Source: Adenophora triphylla var. japonica
Taxonomy: Eukaryota > Streptophyta > Magnoliopsida > Asterales > Campanulaceae
Assembly (NCBI GenBank): GCA_022495995.1
Contig: JAFEMH010001459.1
Span: 1 to 64,000 of the forward strand
DNA length: 64,000 bases
Reading direction: 5' to 3'
Shown here: positions 55,296 through 64,000 of the stretch, piece after piece
How the letters are laid out: each line of letters begins with the position of its first letter
How positions within the stretch are numbered: position 1 is the stretch's first letter
The notes under the pieces: model-generated
Database searches by the model: none
Told to the model about the DNA's origin: nothing
Seen by the model: the letters and a program-made list of their open reading frames with translations, nothing else
Position numbers and translations under genes: made by a program

Positions 55296-56415
55296 ATGGG
55301 GCAATTACTAATTGGCCCCTGATCCCAATGAAATCAACCAGCTAGGACATGGAATATGGGAATCGACCAACAGGTCCCTTCCTTACATATGGACACGCGT
55401 GTCCATCGTAAAGATCAAAAAATTAAATCATAACTTTCTTTTTTTTCCCTCAAAACTTTAAAATGAAATATCTTAAGTCTAGAAATCAAAAAAAAATCTG
55501 AAACCACCGTTGTGTTCGTATCGTCAATACGAATCAAACTAGTAGCATCAATATATATTCTGGAGCAAATTTGAGAAGTTCACAGTTATTTTTGATACGT
55601 TCACAGTTATTTTTTACATTTGTTCCAATAACAATTAAGAGAAGTTCACAGTTGTTTTAGCTAAATTCATAATTTCTGTATGAAAATGACTATTATTTAC
55701 TTAATTCACAGATTTTTTTAGTTAAATTCACAGTTGTTTTAGTCAAGTTCACAATTATTTTTAGTCCTTTATAGCCTTTATTTTTGCAGTTTTATGAGAT
55801 TATTTGACATATTTTTTATGTTCACTGTTGTTATAGTCCTTTATGGCCTCTATTTTTGCAATTTTATGAGAATATTTGACATATTTATTATGTTCATAAT
55901 TGTTTTTACTTAAGTTCACTATTTTTTTGTTAAGTTTACAGTTGTTTTAGTCCTTTATGGCCTCTATTTTTGCAATTATATGAGTTTATTTGACATATTT
56001 ATTATGTTTACAGTTGTTTTTACTTAAGTTCACTGTTGTTTTTTGTTAAGTTCACAGTTGTTTAGTCCTTTATGGCCTCTATTTTTGCAATTTTATGAGA
56101 TTATTTGACATATTTGTTATGTTCACAGTTGTTTTTACTTAAGTTAACTGTTGTTTTTTGTTAAGTTCATAGTTGTTTTATTCCTTTATGGCCTCTATTT
56201 TTGCAATTTTATGAGATTATTTGACATATTTATTTTGTTCACAGTTGTTTTTACTTAAGTTTACAATTGTTTTTAGTCTTTTATGACTCTATTTTTGCTT
56301 TTTTATGAAAACCTTGAATGATGAATCAAAATTGAAAATATATATTCAACTCATGACACCTCCCTTTAAACTCCTTAATTCTATCACCTAAAGCTGAAGC
56401 TGGCGCAACAGAAAG
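55296..56415. repeat. Duplicated segment, copy 2, cut by the Tekay-like LTR
   Basis: Same start and order as 53803-54975 with base changes and a different minisatellite copy number. It ends at CAGAAAG where the LTR begins; copy 1 continues AACAAAAC, the expected continuation after the retroelement, beyond the window. Confidence 0.88.
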
Positions 56416-59348
56416 TGTCGCGACCCAAACCGTGGACCTACTTGGCCACTTGTACGGGACGCGAACTGGAGACGCCAAAATTTTAAAAACTTTTTCGAAA
56501 TGTCCTTTCTAAAAATTTGATATAAAAACCTGTTTAACTTTAAAGAAAACTTGAAAACAACTAACTTTAACTTAAACATCCCGCTACAAACTAGGGGCAT
56601 CTCCACTTGGAGGAAAAAGGGAACAACACATAAACTAACTTATTTACAACCTTTATAAAATTTAACACTTCAAAGTTTTAAACCAAAAGTTTATTTTTAC
56701 ACAAGCTCCACCACGGAGATAACAAATATAACTACAACACTTTAAAATACTAAAATATTATAGCTACAAAAACTGTCTCGGTATACTACTCCTGGTTCAC
56801 ATTTATATAATGTAACCATTTCCAAATCTTACCCAAATCATAACCCCAACCGGCGTCCTCCTCAACCGGTCCTATACCCCGGCTCGCCCTGTCTAAAACA
56901 AGAAAGTGGACGGGATGAGAAAAATCTCAACAAGTTATTATATATGCAACAATATGATATGCATTACATAATAAGCATTCATGGTTCATATAATTAATAC
57001 TTTATCACACAAAAGAAGAATATACTTATAACATCACATAAGTGCATAATTTAACACTTAGAAGGATACTAGCCAAGGTTTAAACACAAGGGTCATCCGA
57101 CTCGGCAAGAAAGATCGGCAATTGATGAAGCGGTTCGAAACCATAACCAAATCAAGATCATAGGGACTCCGACACGCGGTCGTATCCCCGGTGCAACTAG
57201 AACCATCTCCATAAAGAAGATGCCGAGTTCACTAATCCCATCCACGGCCAATGGAGGGTAAAATCAAGTTACCAATGTATGAATTATAATGAACTTGGCT
57301 CGGTGCCATTATAATTCCATAACATTGCCCGACAACCAAGTACCAGCTGGAATTTAACTAGTTAAACACAATAATAACATATTTGTTTAACCAAATAACG
57401 TATGATCCAAAGTAGGGATACATACTCCACCAAAGCATTTATAAAATAGCAACATCATAAAGTATTCGCCATATTTAGCACTAAGGCTACCAATACATGA
57501 TTCAATCCAAAGCATCTTAGGCATTCCAAAGTAGGGAATCCTATAAATTACATTCCAATTGATTTAACAAACTCACAATATGTATTACGAAGGGTCTACG
57601 CCTTTACTATAATAAGTCAACACATAAACTATAACAAGAAATATTATATCTTAGGCTTTAAGAGTTTTAACTGTTGTCTTATACTATGATTAAGGTGTGC
57701 TATGAGGTTAAAATGGTCTAAGTAATTAAGTAAGAATAGTTTAGGAAATAGGTTTGGGAACAGGCCCAGCGCGGCCGCCGTGGCCGGGAGCGCGGCCGCC
57801 CTCAGTGGCGTAAAATCATGTCCATTTTTCCTTTAACGAGCGCGGTCGCTCTAGGCCGTAGCGCGGCCGCTCTGTGTCCACCGTTTCCATACGAATTGTG
57901 AGCCAACCGCAGATTTCTAACCCAAAAGTTCTAACACTTTGATAGCACAAATGTTCACAATCCAAACTATAAAACTCCCTAATTTCTTCACTATAATTTA
58001 CTCAATACAACCCAACTCTTTAATTTCAAAAGGAATGTTAAAATCTTCACCCAACAATCATTTACCCATTTCAATTCAATGAAAGTTCCTAATTCTACTA
58101 AACACCCAAATTAGCAACCCTACAATTAACTTGACTAGGTTTCACAATTAACAATTACACTTCAAAAATCAATTGTAACATATCTATATGAGCATGCATA
58201 GAAGGGAAACATAACAACTTGCAACTCACAAAGGTCATTCAACTTATTTTTCATTTATTCTAAAAATCCAAATAAAATGTTTCCAAAACTCTTTCACCAC
58301 AACTAGCATAAATATGACCAAACCTCAAATTAACCATTCCAACCCATCTCAAGCTTCAAGGAAGGGATTCTAATTCACCAAAACACCCACTTAACAAACC
58401 CACATATTAGTAATTTCTTCTTGCTCATTTAAATCCTAATTCCTTTCATTCCCAAGTAAATAACTTGACTAAATTCACAAATAACAAGTATAACATAACC
58501 CAACCCCAATTCACTCAATCCAACCCATTTTAATTCAAGGGAGAGGTTCTAAATCACCAAACAACTACTTCAACAAACCCATCTACTAGAAATTCTTCCT
58601 ACTCATAAAAACCAAATTCCTTTCATTCTCAAGTAAATAATTTGTCTAAAATTTCAAACAACATACATATTCCAAGAAATTCCTCAAAAGCAACAAGATG
58701 AACATGCAAAGAAAGGAATTATAATAACTTGCCCAAAATTATGCCGAAATAAAAAGACGATCTGATCGGCTCCAAATGTTCCCCTCGGCTCCCGATCGCT
58801 TTGCCGCAGACGAATCGAAAAACGGAACATCGGTTGATTTTCTAGAATTTTTGGAAGAAATGAATCAAAAGGATTTTGGGACGGAGGAAGTAATTCTTTC
58901 TTTCTCTCTTCCTCTCCACCGAGCGCCCGGATCGAACCGTGGAAATGCTTGGAAGGTTAGTGAAAGGTTAGGATATATATTAATAGATGTTACAATTTAA
59001 CCCCTCTAAGCTTAAGTTATTTCTATTAAATCCTTAACCTTTCAATTACACCCAAGTCTCTCCATAATTTGTAAAGCTTTTTAATTAATATTTTCAATAT
59101 TAGGACTTTACTACAAAATTCCTTTTTATTCCATTTAGATATTAAATAATTAAAATTAATTTATTAACACACTTAAAATATCACACAATTTATTTACATA
59201 ATCAAAATGTCAAATAATTTATTATTAAAATGTTAAAACTAACATATAAGAATCCTACTTATTGAAAATTGCAACCAATAAAATGCTACGGCCCGCTTCA
59301 CGTGCCCAACACGTGAATAAAATAGAGCCTAGGTTTCGGGTCGTGACA
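56416..59348 (-). mobile_element. 3' LTR of the Tekay-like element
   Basis: 2933 bp, beginning TGTCGCGACCCAAACCG and ending GGGTCGTGACA. It includes a GC-palindrome cluster (57770-57885; AGCGCGGCCGC-type, four copies). An ORF-like stretch at 58776-59000 is not conserved coding sequence. AT-rich elsewhere. Confidence 0.93.
57768..57885. repeat. GC-rich palindrome cluster in the Tekay-like LTR
   Basis: Four AGCGCGGCCGC/AGCGCGGTCGCT units in two close pairs (about 57770/57790 and 57840/57865) in an otherwise AT-rich LTR. The corresponding cluster in the other LTR is at 63098-63215 and differs there by several small changes. Confidence 0.85.
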
Positions 59349-59387
59349 TTCACTCCCCTTAAAGAAAAATTAGCCCGAATTTTGAAT

Positions 59388-59580
59388 TTACTTAGCGAGA
59401 AAATCAAACAACCATGGATACTTTCGTTCCATCTCTTCCCAAAGTTCCCAAGTCGACTCTTTGACATTATGATTCCTCCATACGACCCTAATATGTGGAA
59501 TGCTCTTATTCCTCAACTCTTGAACTTTTTGTCTCCATTACTTGTATTGGTTACTCCACAACTCGTAGTCTCGGCTAAGC
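59388..59580 (-). pseudogene. Integrase C terminus / chromodomain-like tail of the Tekay-like element
   Basis: Minus-strand reading: VQELRNKSIPHIRVVWRNHN then VKESTWELGKEMERKYPWLF and a stop at 59388. This matches the chromovirus integrase tail LRNKeiplVKVLWrnH.veEaTWE.E..Mr.rYP.LF. An upstream in-frame stop at about 59545 marks it as a remnant. It lies 40 bp before the polypurine tract, the normal position of the pol end. Confidence 0.82.
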
Positions 59581-61202
59581 CAAAACCTTCAATTATCTTT
59601 TTAAAAAGTGCTATCCTAAGAAGTACTTATTTTATAGTTCGGCAACTTCCTAAAAGCTCTAGCTAGTGAAAAGGATATGACCCTAGCAACAAAGACAAGT
59701 ATTATTGTCAAGCTATAAGAACCGTAAACTTATTTGGAACCCAATGTGATATCTCTTTCATCGAGAAAAAAAATGATAAATTTTAAAAATTGTATATGGT
59801 GCTACAAGCATGAAATCATTTTCGATAACCTTCATTAATCTATGATTTTATCTGTGGGTTGAGAAATGATTGATGTGAATAGTGGCTAAGAACACACAGA
59901 GAACTCGATCTTGATTCCCCCTCCATTCTCTAGCATAATTTATGAATGCAACTTTAGCTTTAAAATTTAAGCTCACCAGAGAAACCATGTCACAAAGGAC
60001 ACCAAACGGGTGACCCTAGAAAAGAAATGCACCCGCAATGCAAAGCCATCACACGCTTCACATAAAGTAATTTAATTAAAACTCTTTAACATTTTTCAAG
60101 GTTTCTTGCTTTACAGCCTTTCTTATAACATATGGGAGGAAGCACATGCATAAAAAAAAACGACATGTATAATTCTATAGATATTTAGGCAAGGAGGTCA
60201 AAACAGAGCATACATAAAGAAAGCATTCTAAGATTAAAACCTTAACAATCATATAATTTCAAAGGCATAATACTAGCTTCTACACATTCATGTCATAGTA
60301 CCAAATCAACTAGGACCAAATATTCTCATTCATATTTGTTACAAAATTATAACAGCAATTATCATAATAGTAATCGATCAATATGATGCTAATCATACAA
60401 ATTTTCAAAATACTATCAATTTGAACACACTTTCAATTAAGTCCTTTCAAATTAGTCATCAAAATCCATAAAAATTATACTCATCTTTACAAAGTTACTC
60501 TTACACACAATATAAACAAAGCAAATGCAATAAAAATAAACTTTATACAGTTATTGAAACACATACACAACCACTTTCATACTTCAATTGTTAAGAATGA
60601 CTAACATCTCAAATTTTAGAGTCACAATCCAAACACTGAAATATCGAAATCACTTTGAGAGTATTAAACAAGTATAACAAATATCTGGAGTCATTAGTAT
60701 CAAATTCATTTCATTCTTTAAATTCAGACAAATTATTCACATTCAAAATCGGGATAACAATACATCCACATGGTATTAGTACTCATGATTAAACCATCTA
60801 AACACATTCAAGCACATAATTAGTCACTTGAAGATAAATCCACAAACGGGATATTAAATTACGAATCCAGATGGTTTAGTTATAATGAACCAAAGTTGAA
60901 TTAATTTTAATACATCTTATAATGTAGCAGTCCCGAAAATATTAAATCTGGAATTACTAGAAATAATTTCTTAATTCACCAAGTGTCTCATTGGAAAGAA
61001 CATAAAAAGCTAATGAATTTGGGCCCAAGAAAAACTCGATTCCGAGTTCATATAAATTAAATATGATTTTTGCAAGTTTACTCGACTTCCGAGTTTGTCT
61101 TGAATGCACTGCTACCAAAAGAGTTAATTTCTGGAAATAATATAAACGAGGTCTTGTTACGAAACTATGATATTCAAATAGTACTCAGAAAATCATTCAA
61201 TT
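59581..61202 (-). other. Non-coding interior of the Tekay-like element
   Basis: About 1.6 kb where RT, RNase H and the integrase core should be. It is AT-rich, with no pol motif in any frame that I can see. It is either filler acquired during deletion or another decayed insertion. Confidence 0.55.
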
Positions 61203-61631
61203 CTACAATGCAAATATAGCATGAATACCAAATAAGAACTTATTCGCATCAAACACAATCATAGGTAAATCAAGCATAATAAATGAGACTCGCTTCTTAC
61301 GATAGTTTACTAATGCATGACAACAACCCAACCAATCTATGCCAAGTATAACATCAAAATCCCGGATTTGTAACTCTACTAAATCCGCTGGCAATACATG
61401 CCCACCAATAGACACATCACATTCTTTATATACCAAAGAAGAAACAAGACAGTCTCCAATAGGAATCGATACTTCTAGCACATAAGGCATAGATTCAACA
61501 GAAACATGTAATTGCAATGCAAAATGTATGAACACATACAAATGCAATGAGCCAGGGTCTATAAGTGCGCTTGCTCTCATACTAACAATAAAATAATACC
61601 TCCAAATTGGATTACCTCCACCTTCTACCAT
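61203..61631 (-). CDS. Protease-only ORF of the Tekay-like element (142 residues)
   Basis: Open from the ATG at 61631, which follows the leader directly (primer site about 100 bp upstream). After MVEGGGNPIW the product shows the chromovirus protease: MRASALIDPGSLHLYVFIHF, VLEVSIPIGDCLVSSLVYKE, CDVSIGGHVLPADLVELQIR and DFDVILGIDWLGCCHALVNY. The catalytic Asp is present but D-S/T-G is D-P-G. Capsid and zinc knuckle are absent: the start is joined in frame almost directly to the protease. The full frame without stops is notable in a deleted element. Whether it is translated or active is unknown. Confidence 0.75.
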   Translation of the reverse strand: MVEGGGNPIWRYYFIVSMRASALIDPGSLHLYVFIHFALQLHVSVESMPYVLEVSIPIGDCLVSSLVYKECDVSIGGHVLPADLVELQIRDFDVILGIDWLGCCHALVNYRKKRVSFIMLDLPMIVFDANKFLFGIHAIFAL

Positions 61632-61732
61632 GATGTCTTAGTACCTGCAATAATAATTACTTAGAGCGTCACTCACTTATACTTAACTACCCTCCTAGGT
61701 CACGTAGACACACTAGTCAAACCATAACCTAA

Positions 61733-61744
61733 GCTCTGATACCA
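61733..61744 (-). other. Primer binding site (initiator tRNA-Met type) of the Tekay-like element
   Basis: Minus strand TGGTATCAGAGC two bases from the LTR edge at 61747. Confidence 0.92.
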
Positions 61745-61746
61745 AC

Positions 61747-64000
61747 TGTCGTGACCCAAACCGTGGACCTACTTGGCCACTTGTATGGGACGCGAACTGG
61801 AGACGCCAAAATTTTAAAAACTTTTTCGAAATGTCCTTTCTAAAAATTTGATATAAAAACCTGTTTAACTTTAAAGAAAACTTGAAAACAACTAACTTTA
61901 ACTTAAACATCCCGCTACAAACTAGGGGCATCTCCACTTGGAGGAAAAAGGGAACAACACATAAACTAACTTATTTACAACCTTTATAAAATTTAACACT
62001 TCAAAGTTTTAAACCAAAAGTTTATTTTTACACAAGCTCCACCACGGAGATAACAAATATAACTACAACACTTTAAAATACTAAAATATTATAGCTACAA
62101 AAACTGTCTCGGTATACTACTCCTGGTTCACATTTATATAATGTAACCATTTCCAAATCTTACCCAAATCATAACCCCAAACTGGCGTCCTCCTCAACCG
62201 GTCCTATACCCTGGCTCGCCCTGTCTAAAACAGTAAAAGTGGACGGGATGAGAAAAATCTCAACAAGTTATTATATATGCAACAATATGATATGCATTAC
62301 ATAATAAGCATTCATGGTTCATATAATTAATACTTTATCACACAAAAGAAGAATATACTTATAACATCACATAAGTGCATAATTTAACACTTAGAAGGAT
62401 ACTAGCCAAGGTTTAAACACAAGGGTCATCCGACTCTGAGCAGCAGCATCAGCAATTGATGAAGCGGTTCCGAAACCATAACCAAATCAAGATCATAGGG
62501 ACTCCGACACGCAGTCGTATCCCCAGTGCAACTAGAACCATCTCCATAAAGAAGATGCCAGTTCACTAATCCCATCCACGGCCAATGGAGGGTAAAATCT
62601 GGGTTACCAATGTATGAATTATAATGAACTTGGCTCGGTGCCATTATAATTCCATAACATTGCCCGACAACCAAGTACCAGCTGGACTTTAACTAGTTAA
62701 ACACAATAATAACATATTTGTTTAACCAAATAACGTATGATCCAAAGTAGGGATACATACTCCACCAAAACATTTATAAAATAGCAACATAATAAAGTAT
62801 TCGCCATATTTAGCACTAAGGCTACCAATACATGATTCAATCCAAAGCATCTTAGGCATTCCAAAGTAGGGAATCCTATAAATTACATTCCAATTGATTT
62901 AACAAACTCACAATATGTATTACAAAGGGTCTACGCCTTTACTATAATAAGTCAACACATAAACTATAACAAGAAATATTATATCTTAGGCTTTAAGAGT
63001 TTTAAGCGTTGTCTTATACTATGATTAAGGTGTGCTATGAGGTTAAAATGGTCTAAGTAATTAAGTAAGAATAGTTTAGGAAATAGGTTTGGGAACAGCC
63101 CAGCCAGCGGCCGCCGTGGCTTGGAGCGCGCCGCCCTAAGTGGCGTAAAATCATGTCCATTTTTCCTTTAATGAGCGCGGTCGCTCTAGGCGTAGCGCGG
63201 CCGCTGCGTGTCCTGTTTCCGGATACGAATTGTGAGCCAACTGCAGATTTCTAACCCAAAAGTTCTAACACTTTGATAGCACAAATGTTCACAATCCAAA
63301 CTATAAAACTCCCTAATTTCTTCACTATAATTTACTCAATACAACCCAACTCTTTAATTTCAAAAGGAATGTTAAAATCTTCACCCAACAATCATTTACC
63401 CATTTCAATTCAATGAAAGTTCCTAATTCTACTAAACACCCAAATTAGCAACCCTACAATTAACTTGACTAGGTTTCACAATTAACAATTACACTTCAAA
63501 AATCAATTGTAACATATCTATATGAGCATGCATAGAAGGGAAACATAACAACTTGCAACTCACAAAGGTCATTCAACTTATTTTTCATTTATTCTAAAAA
63601 TCCAAATAAAATGTTTCCAAAACTCTTTCACCACAACTAGCATAAATATGACCAAACCTCAAATTAACCATTCCAACCCATCTCAAGCTTCAAGGAAGGG
63701 ATTCTAATTCACCAAAACACCCACTTAACAAACCCACATATTAGTAATTTCTTCTTGCTCATTTAAATCCTAATTCCTTTCATTCCCAAGTAAATAACTT
63801 GACTAAATTCACAAATAACAAGTATAACATAACCCAACCCCAATTCACTCAATCCAACCCATTTTAATTCAAGGGAGAGGTTCTAAATCACCAAACAACT
63901 ACTTCAACAAACCCATCTACTAGAAATTCTTCCTACTCATAAAAACCAAATCCCTTTCATTCTCAAGTAAATAATTTGTCTAAAATTTCAAACAACATAC
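61747..64000 (-). mobile_element. 5' LTR of the Tekay-like element (cut by window end)
   Basis: Starts TGTCGTGACCCAAACCG and follows 56416-58670 almost base for base, offset about 5331. Differences cluster at 62437-62450 and in the GC palindromes at 63098-63215. About 680 bp of this LTR should lie beyond the window. Confidence 0.93.

Larger units (their letters stand above)
56416..64000 (-). mobile_element. Internally deleted Tekay-like gypsy element, 5' LTR running off the window
   Basis: LTRs are 56416-59348 (3' LTR, 2933 bp) and 61747 onward. On the minus strand the primer site TGGTATCAGAGC (61744-61733, initiator tRNA-Met type) touches the right LTR and a polypurine tract (AAGGGGAGTGAA) touches the left. 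LTR ends are TGTCGCGACCC / GGGTCGTGACA. The interior is only 2398 bp, with a protease-only ORF and an integrase tail. The LTRs are almost identical where comparable, so insertion is recent. Confidence 0.92.

Noticed and set aside
58776..59000. 74-codon frame in the Tekay-like LTR
   Set aside because: Inside an LTR, no domain, and only by chance open.
56388..61937. Identical 72- and 74-codon minus-strand frames
   Set aside because: They are the start of the two LTR copies; non-coding.
1..64000. tRNA or rRNA genes
   Set aside because: Only tRNA-complementary primer sites next to LTRs were seen; no cloverleaf or rRNA sequence recognised.

Overview
The window is plant nuclear DNA, almost certainly from a eudicot. 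The evidence is spliced genes with GT-AG introns, a ribosomal protein gene whose promoter carries site II and telo-box motifs, a plant defensin, and a dense layer of plant Ty3/gypsy and Ty1/copia LTR retrotransposons plus Stowaway-like, hAT and Harbinger-like DNA transposons. I cannot name the species. Nothing prokaryotic and no CRISPR array is present.

Layout. 1-16346: a large minus-strand Ty3/gypsy element of the Tat lineage (Retand/Grande-like). Its 5' LTR (14603-16346), tRNA-type primer site, gag-like, protease, RT, RNase H and integrase regions are all decayed; its 3' LTR lies left of the window. Downstream of pol it carries two antisense (plus-strand) genes: a spliced, plant-mobile-domain-like gene (797-3378) and a DUF7745-like gene (3911-5406). 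Each is preceded by a pair of GC-rich palindromes and a TATA-like box, and the same palindrome pair sits upstream of the TATA box in the element's own LTR. 16347-22486: a plus-strand copia element into whose gag the gypsy inserted. Its pol is further broken by an inverted copy of its own 3' end and LTR, by a Stowaway-like MITE inside that inverted copy, and by a solo LTR with a perfect 5-bp target duplication. 22487-25463: a defensin exon fragment, local duplications and a long-TIR MULE-like element. 25464-34850: an internally deleted Athila-like element abutting a truncated Tat-like element, both minus strand. 35046-39952: a complete but frameshifted minus-strand copia element with both LTRs and a 5-bp TSD. 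40375-43288: a cluster of Stowaway-like MITEs and TA microsatellites. 43300-44570: an unusual array of AT-rich palindromes. 44706-45460: gene-fragment exons, one resembling ORC5. 45919-46842: a Harbinger-like element with an internal minisatellite.

The clear cellular genes are a defensin (47096-47466, one intron, first exon tandemly duplicated) and the cytosolic ribosomal protein eS25 (minus strand, 48324-53556, four coding exons giving exactly 108 residues). The second eS25 intron is swollen to 4.6 kb by three Stowaway-like MITEs and an hAT element. 53803-56415 is a diverged duplication of a minisatellite-bearing segment. 56416-64000 is a minus-strand Tekay-like gypsy element with nearly identical 2.9-kb LTRs but only 2.4 kb of interior, reduced to a protease-only ORF and an integrase/chromodomain tail.

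The cellular genes are unrelated housekeeping and defence genes. The rest is nested transposon accumulation. The most unusual signals are the paired-palindrome promoter modules shared by an LTR and two antisense genes, the duplicated defensin first exon, the AT palindrome array, the inverted self-copy in the copia element, and the protease-only gypsy derivative.
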